From Coptis chinensis (lineage: Eukaryota; Streptophyta; Magnoliopsida; Ranunculales; Ranunculaceae): a stretch of DNA of 64,000 nucleotides. The stretch lies in assembly GCA_015680905.1 (NCBI GenBank), contig CM027377.1:9820501-9884500 (forward strand). Reading direction: 5' to 3'. Under the pieces are notes generated by a model. The model was not told the DNA's origin. It searched no databases and saw only the letters and a list, made by a program, of their open reading frames with translations. Shown one piece after another: positions 12,091 to 23,230 of this stretch. The position numbers and the translations under genes were made by a program. Every line of letters starts with the position of its first letter. Position 1 is the first letter of the stretch.

Positions 12091-12170
12091 CATATTTTGA
12101 TTGGTGAGAGAAGCCGAGTTCTTTGGCGACTCATATTTTGACTGGTGAGAGAAGCCGAGTTCTTTGGTGA
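12091..12170. repeat. Two-copy tandem repeat, about 41 bases
   Basis: The unit beginning CATATTTTGA(T/C)TGGTGAGAG and ending GCCGAGTTCTTTGG is present twice head to tail with very few differences, directly downstream of the acidic open frame. Confidence 0.8.
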
Positions 12171-14360
12171 TTAGGTAATGTAATTAGTGTCAGATTATGG
12201 ATCAAAATCAATAGTTTGTCATTGGGGAAAATTTTCATACTTTGGTTCAGTTAGAGCAAATTAGAGATGCCAGGAGCAAAATGTACATAAGATTGGAAAA
12301 AGTTAAGGAAGATAAACAAATTTTTTCGAATGTAATTCTAAATTCGTTTTATATTATTTCCCTTTCATCTTCTTCCTATTGCTGAGAATCACGGCTCTTC
12401 AATCAATATATTAGTGTCGTACGTTAAAATATGGAGTGTCGGGTAGCGCCGCCAGGCACGTCCAGGCCTCGCAGGCCGTAGGCACGGGCATACCCTAGTA
12501 GCAAATGACATGAGTGACATGATCGATTCGTTGTATGCCTTGGTTGGGCATGTGGCCTTATGTACCCTTTATGCTATATCACACACGTGTCGCAACGACG
12601 TTTGTAAGGATTTGCTGTGATCCGATCATCCGACAAAAGGTACGATTTGCATGCATGACAGTACATATATGTGAACCAAAAAATTTGCTGTATGCCTGTA
12701 TCTCCATTCTCCAGTACCGACACTGTAATTTCTTTGTTTTATATTTGTATAAAAATTGAAAAGGACACTACGGTAACATGATTCTAATCATTCGATTAAC
12801 AAATGAAGTCCACTACATGTTTAACGGTTTAACCTAATCATTATTTATTTATTTATTTATTTTTCCGATAATCCGGCCTCCTAATCATTATTGTAGGTGA
12901 TATGACAATTTGAATTCGGATCAATTTTTATTTCAATTATAAAATTTAAGTCCACTACAACAATGAAATGAAGAATCATTCTCACATTGTTTCTCACATT
13001 AATTCTACATTTATTTCAAATGAATAAAAACCTAACCATTATTTCCTCAATCTCATAAATAATTTGTGTTTTTTTTTTCGGTTTTTAATCTCATATAAGT
13101 TAGATGTGTCATATATATCACGTAGTATATTTAGCAATTCCTGCTAACTAACCCCTAAACGAATGTTGGTTCTTTATGATGGGGAATAACGATTCTAATC
13201 GATCATCACTACACAGATAATTTGTAATATGAACACACTACTACTCCAAACAAATTCTAAATTTTCACTACAATCAATCTAGCATGCCCAACTCTCTAAA
13301 GAACTATTACAAACAAATAATAATACAAAAATATATATAAAACATACCACAACACAAAATATGTACAGTAGTTCGGCCAATGGTGCCTACTTTTACAAGA
13401 GCTAATCCTTTTATAACGTGGGAAGGAATTATAATCACTCTTCTCAAGTCTCTCTCCACCTTACTAGATCACTCATTTATCTTTATATGTTTTTTGTCTA
13501 TGCAAAGATTTTCTCAATTTTGATCTATCTCAAAATTGGGTTTTTTTTCGTGATTTTTTGTGTTTCTTGTGTGTGTTAGGTTTTGCCAAAAACCTCTTTC
13601 TTATACTGCAAACTCGCGGTTCTGCAGAAATAGAATTCTGACGAAAATAGACTTGAGTGCGGGCGCGCCATCAACAAGGCCATTTCGAGAGAGCGCGCCT
13701 TTAGTGAAAAACACATAAAATTCCAGTAGACATGTTTGGGAAAACAAGGCTAAAAAATTTATTTTCTTTTTCTCTCCAAGACTCCCATGGGCAAGACCAT
13801 TTCCGAGTGAATTTCCGAGTTTTCGCTCCCTCAAACTTCTTCACGCAAATATCACCGGATTCTCTCCTTCTTCCTCATGTGAGAGATAACTCCAACACTT
13901 TAAAGCTATATCATCCGAATTCCAAAAGACAATACTTAAGTGCCATCAATATCAGTTTCTCCACTGTGAGTTCATCCACATATAATCTGAAATTTGGACG
14001 ATTTTTTAAATTTCCAACAAGTATATGGTGAAAAGATACCTCGCCTTTTGACACAATTTTATTGGAGACAATAACAATTACGTCCTGGCGGAATTATGTA
14101 GATGTCGCTAAGAATTTTGAGTTTTAAAGTCGCTGAAACTTTTGAATTTTTGAAATCGATGACTGCACTTGTTTGCAGATTAAACATTCTACATGCCTGT
14201 CGTAACTCCTAAAGAACTACAGGATTAATCAATTGAAAATAACTTAAAAGTTTGATGTTTTTTTTTAAATTTTTGATAGTAAGTTCATTGATGCTGGTTA
14301 TATGTTAACGTGATAAAAAACAAAAGTGTAACAGTTTTATTCCATTTGTAAAAATAAGTA
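12170..14360. other. AT-rich intergenic DNA
   Basis: No gene is supported. It contains a (TTTA)n microsatellite at about 12842-12866 and a poly-T run near 13070. A minus-strand and a plus-strand frame at 13601-14031 overlap each other; neither has a family signal. Confidence 0.5.
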
Positions 14361-14372
14361 GTAACTTATAAC

Positions 14373-14774
14373 TAGGGATGTGCATAAAACCGGTTGAACC
14401 CAACAAAACCAACCGAACTGGTTGGTTTTGAATCAGTTATGTTATTACTCAGTTTGGTTCGGTTAAGTATATGAGAAAACCGATAGGGTCGGTTCGGTTT
14501 CCGATTTAGTCTAAAACTCTACCCAAACCAACCCGCTTATATAATATATATTAGAATATACATATTTAATTTAAAAATATATAAAAACCGGTCGGTTCGG
14601 GTCGGTTAATATCGGTTAACTATAACCCAGTAAATTCGATTTGGGTATCAGTTCGGTTGGAAATTAATTTGGTTCCGTTAGTATAACAAAGCTGGTTCGG
14701 TTCGGGTATAAATCGATGGGGTCGGTTTGGTCATCGATCGGTTTAGTCCCAAACTCAACCTGTGCACACTCCTA
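14373..14774. mobile_element. hAT-like non-autonomous element, 402 bases
   Basis: The element starts TAGGGATGTGCATAAAACCGG and ends, read inward on the other strand, TAGGAGTGTGCACAGGTTG, giving short imperfect terminal inverted repeats. It is flanked by a perfect 8-base duplication CTTATAAC at 14365-14372 and 14775-14782, the size typical of hAT elements. The inside is packed with GGTTCGGTT and CCGGTCGGTT units in both directions, as in subterminal binding sites. It has no coding capacity. Confidence 0.85.
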
Positions 14775-14782
14775 CTTATAAC

Positions 14783-15317
14783 TAGTGTTCTAAAAAACGC
14801 TAGACGATAGTTGGACGATGAGAGAGCGCCTAGGCCTTCTAGGCAGTGCCTAGACGGGCTAGGCGCTATGCGGTTTGTTTTCCCAATATATTTAGTAATA
14901 CACGCCTATATTACAATAAATGAATAAAATCATTTACCATAACTCAAAAAATAAATACTAACAAATATACTTATTACAAAAATACGTAATAGTTGAAGAA
15001 TATCGACTTCATATAAAAACATAATATTTCTTATAGTGATATATAATTTACATTAGACTTTAGTCTTTTAAACTCATTCAAATCTTAAACCTACACAGGT
15101 TTTTATTTTTCAACATTTAATCATTCAAAAAAAAAAAAAAAAAAAAAAAAAAACTTGACTGGATCGCCTAGAGGCTGATTAGTCCGCCTAGCCCGCCTAA
15201 TCGATTCGCCTAATCGGTCCACCAATTTTTTAAATAATTTTAGCCTAGATGAGTCGGTTGGGCACTGCCTAGCACTTAGAGACCGCTTAGCACCTAGACC
15301 GATTTTTAGAACACTGC
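14783..15317. mobile_element. hAT-like MITE with TAGTGTTCTAAAAA ends
   Basis: The left end TAGTGTTCTAAAAAACGC and the reverse complement of the right end, GCAGTGTTCTAAAAATCGG, form terminal inverted repeats. Subterminal regions are rich in GCCTAG and CTAGGC units. The left flank is CTTATAAC (14775-14782) and the right flank is TTTATAAC (15318-15325), a one-mismatch 8-base duplication. A poly-A tract (about 15128-15153) lies inside. The left flank copy is shared with the neighbouring 402-base element. Confidence 0.75.
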
Positions 15318-15629
15318 TTTATAACCTTTCGGTGATATAGATGGTGGACAAACTTGAACTAGTATACAAGCAACTGAAAACTTGAAATCAAAATTGTGCG
15401 GTTGTATATAAATTTGTGAACATCTCCACAACACTTGTTGTTAGTGAAGAAAATAAATTACTAAAAACATTTTTTCTTTCACGAAACTACGGAAGACTAA
15501 ATATATTTTTGTTAATTTGCAAACAAAACAACTTTACAATTCTACTTAAATAGTTACATCTATCATTCTATAAAGGTGGGACTGTGGGAGTGCTGCATGT
15601 ACTTCATTGAAAAATACTCTTTATGGGAG

Positions 15630-15630
<1 letters not shown>

Positions 15631-15680
<50 letters not shown>
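15631..15680. repeat. (AT)n microsatellite, about 50 bases
   Basis: An uninterrupted run of AT dinucleotides ends directly at the left arm of the palindromic MITE that follows. Confidence 0.95.
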
Positions 15681-15682
<2 letters not shown>

Positions 15683-16070
15683 TCTAAAAAATAGCTACTT
15701 AAGTTAATTTAAAATAAGTATGTATGTAAAACTTTACCTAGAAAATGAATTCAACCCCAATGTTTTGTGGATATAATATATTCACTACAAAGATCATCTT
15801 CATAAATTTTCAATTTATTTAGAAACCTCTAACATTGACAAAAAATTATTGCAAAAATTCGACATTTCTAGACTGTTAAATTTATTTTTAAAGATTACAA
15901 CAATTTTTATCTATGTTAGATGTTTCCAAATGAACTGAAATTTTGTGGAGATGAATTTTATGGTGAGTGCTTCATAACCACAAAAATTTAGGTTTGAATT
16001 CATTTTATAGGTGAAATTTTACCTATGTACTTATTTTAAATTAACTTAAGTAGCTACTTTTTAGAGAATG
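15681..16070. mobile_element. Fully palindromic (snap-back) MITE
   Basis: The left arm starts TTCTCTAAAAAATAGCTACT and the reverse complement of the right arm starts CATTCTCTAAAAAGTAGCTA. Pairing continues inward through TTAAGTTAATTTAAAATAAG, the ATGAATTCAA block, the TTTTGTGG block, and on to the middle (near 15840-15930), so nearly the whole 390 bases can fold into one hairpin. No coding sequence is present. The family is uncertain because no clean target-site duplication is visible beside the AT microsatellite. Confidence 0.8.
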
Positions 16071-16077
16071 ATATATC

Positions 16078-16243
16078 ATTCTCTAAAAAGTAGCTACTTA
16101 AGTTAATTTAAAATAAGTACATAGGTAAAATTTAGCTATTTAAGTTAATTTAAAATAAGTACATAGGTAAAATTTCACCTATAAAATGAATTCAAACATA
16201 AATTTTTGTGGTTATGAAGCACTTACCATAAAGTTTAATTCCA
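16078..16243. repeat. Second arm-only copy of the palindromic MITE, with an internal tandem duplication
   Basis: Starting eight bases after the hairpin element, ATTCTCTAAAAAGTAGCTAC repeats the arm sequence of the neighbour. Within it a segment of about 45 bases (TTAAGTTAATTTAAAATAAG to GGTAAAATTT) is duplicated in tandem. The opposite arm is missing, so this is half an element. Confidence 0.75.
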
Positions 16244-16369
16244 TATTTACACTAATAATTTAATCGATAGTGAAACCTCTATTACCATTTCTTTTGCACG
16301 TTATACACAGTGAAATATGAAAATGATCTATCTAATAACACAAACAGATGAATAAGATGATTAGTATAA

Positions 16370-17890
16370 GAGCATCTCTAGGTAGTGGTAGTATTTCCTT
16401 CAAATTTTTTGAAGGCAAAATTTGGAGAAATTGGATGCAAATTTTGACCAATTCTAGGGATTTCTAGGTGGTCGCAAATATCGACCGCAAATTTTATTGT
16501 AGGGTTTACCACACGCGCTATTGGTAATGTCGTGCGCCAGTATTACTGTCGCTGAGATTGAAAAAAGTGAAAAAAAAAAATCCACGTGACATTCCCAATA
16601 TAACGCCCAAATTGAAATAGTCAAAAAAAAAAAAAACCCACGCGACATTAGGAGTGGCGCGCGATTACGCGATAGTACCACTAGCGCGGTAGGGGTGTTC
16701 ATGGGTCGGTTCTTATTAGTTTCGGTTTTGGATCTATTTTTAGCAATTCCTATCGGGTTCGATTCTTTCGGGTTTTTTCTTATATTTTGAAAACCCAGAC
16801 CCATACCCATTAATTAAGTCGGTTCTGGTTCCAGTTTCGGTTCCTTATCGGGTTATACATTTTTATTGCTAAAATTATTATTTTTAGTTATATAACCAAT
16901 ATAAAAGTTGGTTTACGGCGACTATAACACTTGTCATCGATATTTTTGTCCTCTCATAAGAAGTAATGGTCATAAATTCAATAATAATATTTAAAAATTA
17001 TCTAAATTTTTAAATACATTCTCATATATTATACACATGTGTATATTTTAAATTGAACATATGTATATTATACTATACGTAATGCGTCATATATAGAATA
17101 AATACCACATATACCACAATTGTTAGTTAGCATTGCACGTATTCGTTATATAATATATATACATGTAATATATCAAGTATGTACACATTCATGCATTAGT
17201 TAATATAGACAGTGCATTAGTTAATTCATAATATACGACTATACGTGTAGACGTAGAGATGTAAACATTATTATTAATATTTATAATACACATATTTAAT
17301 GTAATATTATAAAAGATGCATTTAATAACACACATTAACAATTATGCTAAATGTTATATATATTTAGTATAATTTTACACCTAATAAATATAGACTATAT
17401 ATAATAATAATGTTTTGGTTTGTCTTTATTTAGTGTAATATAATATTAAATTCTATATATCAAAATCAAACTAATCGGTTTCGGTTTTGGTTCGGTTACC
17501 CATCGATTTTTTACTATTCGGTTCTAACGGTTTCGGTTCTTTATCAGGTCGGTTTTTGAAGACCCATTTAAAATGGGTATAATATTTTAGGACTCAGAAC
17601 CACTATAAATGGTTCCAGTTCGGGTAATTGGATACCCATGTACACCTATATAGCGCGGTGTGCTGGTCAAAGTCAAAAAAAAAAATAAGGGCGATATTTG
17701 CAATGACGCTCGACATTACTATTGTCGTTCCGCATCCGTATCCGAAATCCCAAATTTGCAAAGAATAAAATAGGAGATTAGATAGGTAATGCAACCAAAT
17801 TTGATTCTATTTAAAATTGGATTTCCACGAAATTTCTAATTTTAGAAGCAAATTTAAAAAATTTGGGAGGTAATACATATATAGATGCAC
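16370..17890. mobile_element. PIF/Harbinger-like element interrupted by another element
   Basis: The left end is GAGCATCTCTAGGTAGTGGT. The reverse complement of the right end is GTGCATCTATATATGTATTA, followed on both inner sides by AAATTTTTT-rich matching sequence. It is flanked by TAA at 16367-16369 and 17891-17893. The three-base TAA duplication and GAGCATCT-type ends are typical of PIF/Harbinger MITEs. Without the inserted hAT-like element it would be about 550 bases. No transposase is present. Confidence 0.6.
16690..17650. mobile_element. hAT-like non-autonomous element nested in the Harbinger-like element
   Basis: It begins TAGGGGTGTTCATGGGTCGG and ends CCCATGTACACCTATA. The ends are inversely related (TAGGGGTGTTCATGGG against TATAGGTGTACATGGG). 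A perfect 8-base duplication TAGCGCGG lies at 16682-16689 and 17651-17658. GGTTTCGGTT-type units fill both subterminal regions, as in the element at 14373. The interior is very AT-rich and non-coding. Confidence 0.85.
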
Positions 17891-17892
17891 TA

Positions 17893-18456
17893 ACTTTTAG
17901 AAGGTCTTTGAAATTTGATGGCACCTTTACACTGTACACACAATAAAAAGATCGCCTTCAACGTGGTATTAATTTCTATGTGATCTGCCCTTTTAGTGTA
18001 TAATACGCGATTGACCTCTTTCAACACAAAGCCAACTTTCCTTACTTCCAAAGTACCTCCCATCTTTCACGGTTTGACCAACAACTCGTTTTCCGGATAT
18101 CCGTAGCATTTCAAGCTGTAAATGCATCATGCATGCACGTCATTGCCTGTCTATACTCTATACTCTCATATTCAATTGACCTGTACGTTAGTCATTGGCT
18201 CAAAATTAATTGACCAAATATTGTGCATAACCAACCATCCTTATTGTAAACAACTTCTCTGTACACTTGCACCTATCATGTGTTGCATTACTTTCGATAC
18301 ACCCATATAACGTAAATGTGCGTGACCAACTGACCATCATGCAAATAATCAGATTAAAAATGAAAAAAGTAACGTACTTGTGTTGTTGTACATATGGTGT
18401 GAGCAAGAGTAGGTACTGCAATAACTGCACGCACAATATTTTTGTTGGAGTTTGTC
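17893..18456. other. Intergenic DNA upstream of the RGP gene
   Basis: Short overlapping open frames on both strands have no family signal. No gene is supported here. Confidence 0.5.
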
Positions 18457-18613
18457 TATATCTTTATAGGGACTAGGTATGCGACCCGTTGGATGTGTGA
18501 TCCAACCGTTTAAAAATATAAAATCATCTTATTTTTTTTTTTTTTTTTTAATTTTCAGACCGTTAAATCACACATCCAACAGTCCTGCAGATCCTCATCC
18601 CTATAAAGATATC
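18457..18613. mobile_element. Small inverted-repeat MITE in the RGP upstream region
   Basis: The left arm TATATCTTTATAGGGAC...CCGTTGGATGTGTGATCCAACCG is matched by the inverted right arm (ATATCTTTATAGGGATGAGG...GTTGGATGTGTGATTTAACGG read on the other strand). A T-rich loop near 18531-18549 separates the arms. The right end lies about 380 bases from the RGP start codon. Confidence 0.75.
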
Positions 18614-18886
18614 CACGGGATAGCCTAGGCCTTTTTCATTTTAAATTACCCAAAAATATTAACAATGTATGACAAAATCATACAAAATATAATCAACATA
18701 TAACTGACATTTAATTTTCATAAATAGGTATAATAATTATATTATATAATAAAAAATACAGATACTCAAACTTTGAACACACCCAAAAAAAAAGCCAAAA
18801 ACAGCGGAAAATTTAATACAGTTTTGATAAAGTCCTAAAATTACCCAAAGTCTAAGGTAAACCACAAGTCTATTTATAGAAACCCA

Positions 18887-18924
18887 CACGTGTCAACTGA
18901 TACGTGCGAAATCTTTTATATAAA
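18887..18924 (+). promoter_or_regulatory. RGP promoter: G-box/ABRE-like site and TATA box
   Basis: CACGTG at 18887-18892 sits in ACACGTGTC, which also fits an ACGTGTC abscisic-acid response element. A TATA box TATATAAA follows at 18917-18924, 71 bases before the ATG, so transcription probably starts near 18945-18955 with a short CT-rich leader. The function of the sites is inferred from sequence only. Confidence 0.6.
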
Positions 18925-18994
18925 CAGAAACACTTGTCTATTTCTCTTGTTAAATCCACCCCTTTCCTCTTTTCTTCTCTCCTTGATTAAAACA

Positions 18995-21442
18995 ATGGCG
19001 GAATCTTCATCTGTAATTCCAACACCACTTTTGAAAGATGAGCTCGATATTGTGATACCAACAATCCGAAATCTGGAATTTCTGGAAATGTGGAGGCCAT
19101 ATTTATCACCATATCATTTAATCATTGTTCAAGATGGTGATCCCACCAAAAAAATTCATGTACCTGAAGGATATGATTACGAGTTGTATAATCGTGATGA
19201 TATTAATAGGATTTTGGGTCCTAAAGCTTCTTGTATTAGTTTTAAGGATTCTGCTTGTCGTTGCTTTGGGTATATGGTTTCTAAGAAGAAGTATATTTTC
19301 ACCATTGATGATGACTGCTTTGTAAGTATATTTTTTTTTTTTTTGTTGTAAAAATGCCATCTTTTTTGCAGTTTTGAATGATGGGGGTTGTGGGATTTGG
19401 GTTAGAAGTGATAGAAATTAGTGTATTTTGTTTTGGCGGGAAATGGATCTAGCTGGGTTTATGGGGGATCTTAAGTTTTGAGTAGATTTATTAGATTTTG
19501 ATGGAATTGCATTTTTTTTTTTTGGAAATTTGGATCTGGTTTTGTTGTTGTTTTTTTTTTTTTGCATCAGTTCAATTTTAAGTTACTGTAATGCCTGCAA
19601 AATTAGCAAATAATTTGATCTGTTTTTCTTTTGGTGAATTCACGTTTTTGTTAACCCCCTCTTAATAGTTTGTGTAGTTGAAGGAGTTACCAATGTGTTT
19701 TGTCTTTTAGAATTATTATAATACTAATGGTAGTTATTTTATTTGTATTATTTTGTATTGTTTAGCATTGGTATTGAATTGTACATTTTGGATTCTTCTT
19801 TCCTACACCTGTATGTTATTGCATCTGACCTTTGAATTTGATAGCCGGCATTGGCAGCTTAAGGCGTGTTCAGATCACAATAGATCCGATGTCGTAATTA
19901 CATGAACATATTTCTATTGTTAAATTTTGCGAGGTTTACATTAAACAATTTGATTGGGATCTAATGATAACAATAAAAAATAATGCTTATTGCATATAGG
20001 AAAAGAAAATGGATGAGATCTAGCTGTTGTGAGGTAGATTTTCTAAACTATATTTTCAACTATTTGATATGTCGGTGCTGATCTCTAGTTTGAAATTTGA
20101 ATTGAAGATCAGGGGAATCCAGCTGTTTTGAGTTTGTTATTGTGTTTAAGAGCTGTCTAGATCAATCTCCTACTTTTTTGATGCATCATGCTACTTTACA
20201 TGATTAGTGGAGTTACTTGGCTTTTTGAGTTTGTTGCTATAAAATGTCAGTTCGGGTTATGGTCCCCACATTGTAGAAGTGAAATATCAATTTGTTTTGA
20301 TTGGTAGTCTGCTGGCACCATCCCATCTAACTCACAATTTACATGAAAATGTTGATTGTGTCCTTGGGGTCTTTATTGTGTCTTCATGTACTGGCTAGTC
20401 ACGTATGCAATGTGATCTAAACTTTTAATTTGGTGATATAAACTTGAATATAGTGGTGATTTAAACTTGGGACCTCCACTGTTGTATAGGTTGCTAAAGA
20501 TCCATCGGGCAAAGATATCAATGCTCTTGAGCAGCATATTAAGAATCTTCTTTGTCCTGCCACCCCATTTTTCTTTAACACTCTCTACGATCCATACCGA
20601 GAAGGTGCAGACTTTGTCCGTGGGTACCCTTTCAGTCTCCGTGAGGGTGTACCTACTGCTGTTTCTCATGGACTCTGGCTCAACATCCCTGACTATGATG
20701 CCCCTACTCAACTCGTGAAGCCTCGTGAGAGAAACTCTAGGTATGTATATTTTTCAGGAAGCAGATGATTATATATTTTTTAGTGCTGTTAATTAAACTT
20801 AATTCGTATTATCTTTAGGTATGTAGATGCAGTTTTGACAATTCCCAAGGGGACATTGTTCCCAATGTGTGGCATGAATCTGGCATTTGATCGCGATCTC
20901 ATTGGCCCTGCAATGTACTTTGGACTCATGGGTGATGGTCAGCCAATTGGCCGTTACGACGATATGTGGGCTGGATGGTGCACCAAGGTACTCCATATTT
21001 ATTTTTCTATATTTAAAGTTATCTGTGCGGAAATAGGCTTGCTTAAATAAAACTCATTTTTTTCTAACATGTGCGAGTTAATCCGGTATTATGTTTTCTG
21101 TAGGTGATATGTGATCACTTGGGACTGGGTATCAAGACTGGTCTTCCTTACATCTGGCACAGCAAAGCAAGCAACCCATTCGTGAACCTCAAGAAGGAAT
21201 ACAAGGGTATTTACTGGCAAGAAGAGCTGATCCCTTTCTTTCAGTCTGCAACCCTTCCAAAGGAGTGCACAACAGTTCAGGCTTGCTACAAAGAACTGTC
21301 AAAGCAGGTTAACGCTAAGCTTTCGAATGTGGACCCTTACTTTACCAAGCTAGCTGATGCCATGGTTACATGGATCGATGCTTGGGATGAGCTTAACCCA
21401 CCATCTAAAGGAGCAGCTGGAATAGCCAATGGCAGTGCATAA
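18995..21442 (+). CDS. UAM/RGP: UDP-arabinopyranose mutase / reversibly glycosylated polypeptide, four exons
   Basis: Exons are 18995-19321, 20490-20740, 20819-20987 and 21104-21442, all with GT-AG introns (1168, 78 and 116 bases), giving 361 residues; the family is about 355-365. The enzyme interconverts UDP-arabinopyranose and UDP-arabinofuranose for cell-wall arabinan and arabinoxylan synthesis; RGPs are soluble and associate with the cytosolic face of the Golgi. Visible motifs are [20 protein letters not shown] near the N-terminus, the DDDC metal/nucleotide-sugar motif at about residues 105-108, [19 protein letters not shown] with Arg160 in the position of the self-glycosylated arginine (Arg158 in studied RGPs), and the WxGWC segment (MWAGWCTK). 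There is no signal peptide or membrane segment, as expected. The ATG follows AAAACA, a good plant context. It is the one intact host gene in the window; parts of intron 1 and of its 3' flank recur near 30.4-32.6 kb. Confidence 0.96.
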
Positions 21443-21628
21443 GTCAATCACCAGCTTTGATTAACAAATCTATCCCTTGTCATCCTTAAATTGGACTTCG
21501 TAGCTGCTTAATTATTGCAATTTCCTATTGTTTTCCCCTCGAAGCTTCTATTTGGAAGCTTGGATTATTTTTTGCAGGTTGATGGATGTACTCTTTATCT
21601 TTTTTCTATGAGGCTTAGAACAAATAAG

Positions 21629-22755
21629 TTATATTTTGACATTATGTCACACGTTTTATAACAAATTATAGTTTAGTTTTCTTTACGAAAAGCAACTCTG
21701 AGAATGTCTGTCAATGTGTCGTAATCTAATTTTCATGGTACGGTATTCGGCTATTGTGATGGAGCCTCTATTACATCGTAAATTCACTGCGGAGAATTAC
21801 AACAACGGGAGCATCTACTTTCCTGTCAGACAAAAAAGTGTAAGGGTGGTCTTGGTTCTAAAGTCTCAAATTTACGTAGCAAAGCCTTCATTTCACTTGT
21901 TGCAATAAGTCCTAACTTCAGATCATCAACTTCCACCTCGTGGAAGAGTTGTTACAAAGCAAAACCCTCGTCGCATCAAAGTTACTGACTGGAAACTAAC
22001 TAGCATTATATTTTCTAGACAGTTCTCTCAAGACGAAGTGGAAAGAAAGACATTAAAACTTCAGAATCTGTCCATAATGAGGCTTTCATCATTAGTTGGT
22101 CGACCCATCAAACAAGCAAATCTAACTTGTCGGATTCAGGGGTCAGTTATTTGCAAATTTGGCATTGAAAAGAGGCAAAGTGATCTTTTCATTGCTACAT
22201 GGACTTAGCACTAAGAGCACACAACGCAAAGTGAACTTAGCAATGAAAAGAGGAAAAAAGAATAATCAAAACAGGGAACCGTTGGGTGATTGCCGCTGGT
22301 ACGTGTCTCCAAAACCATTTAGTATACCATAGGGATGTTTTATTTTGTGAAAGAAAAAAGGATTTGCTTTGTCCTGTAGGCGCGTTCAACTCCTATGCAA
22401 GGATGTTTGGTTGAATCTCTAATTCTATGATTCTGTTCAGGACTGATTGAGCTAAGTGTTAAAGAACCACCACCACTGAATCAGCCACTGCTTCACACCA
22501 CAAAACTCACAATCTTCAACCAAACAAACAAATTAAGGTAAACCTTTCAGCTTTCTATAGTATAAGTACTCCGAAAACCAAAGCAAAGAAGTAAGACCCA
22601 CCCTGATTTTATTAATGGCAACCAAAACAGAACAAAATCAATGCAGAAGGTTCTCGTTCGTGGACTAAAGAGAACCAGATGATCACTGCGGTTGGAGAAA
22701 TAGTTATCATCACATCCGTTGTTGTCAAACAACACTAACAATAACATTAACTTAC
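21629..22755. repeat. Segmental duplication, copy A (RGP 3' flank to F-box 3' end)
   Basis: From the segment TATATTTTGACATTATGTCA onward this sequence is closely repeated at about 30505-32795 and continues at 54579-55010. Shared landmarks include the TCTGAGAATGTCTGTCA block, GTAAGGGTGGTCTTGGTTCT, the GGTCGACCCATCAAAC block, AATCAAAACAGGGAACCG, and CTTTCAGC...ATAGTATAAGTACTCC. In copy A it has neither of the large insertions found in copy B. The site matching the hAT-like insertion is the single GAAACTAA at 21992-21999. Confidence 0.85.
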
Positions 22756-22760
22756 AAAGC
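22480..22760 (-). pseudogene. 3' end of an F-box (FBA-type) gene, copy 1
   Basis: The minus strand encodes LLLVLFDNNGCDDNYFSNRS followed by DHLVLFSPRTRTFCIDFV. The same string recurs at 54930-55010 and, more changed, at 56390-56520. In those copies it lies at the C-terminus of an F-box-associated (FBA) domain relic. Only this terminal piece is left here; no F-box or central FBA part is found upstream toward 23200. Confidence 0.6.
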
Positions 22761-23230
22761 CCTCACGAATACAGAACTCACAAACTGACCCTCTTATAAT
22801 ATGTACTTGAGAAAGGGTTAACACAACGTGATCTATTAGAAAAAGGGATAGAAGAAAAGAGGAGGAAGAAGACCGGTGTAAGGATGTAGACATGTAGTCA
22901 ACCATACAGATCTCAATAGAAACAAACCTACTACAAAAGAGATATGGAAACTCGGATATGAGAAAAATTGGAAACAATGGAATATCAAGAGCTATGACTA
23001 ACTGTAAGAAAACTGAGACCCATGGGTGGAGAACATGCATGAAAACCCAAGAGAACATTAGGTACACAAGGTAGGGATTATTCTCCATCTTCCTTAAGTG
23101 GTGTTGCTCATTTCTTGGAATGGAAAATATATAAGCATCTAAAGAGTAGTGTCATAATAAAACTGGATGTCATAGGTACACAAGAAACTGGATTGAGAGG
23201 ACAAAATTTTCTCTTACTATATAGATTAGC

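Noticed and set aside
18890-18994. An earlier ATG for the RGP gene at 18890
   Set aside because: The 35 extra residues lie in the 5' leader over the TATA box and have no counterpart in the family; the ATG at 18995 gives the conserved length.
22747-23088. Minus-strand 113-residue hydrophobic frame as a membrane protein
   Set aside because: It lies between the SH3 exon stop and the F-box relic, is low in codon signal, and is more likely 3' flank.
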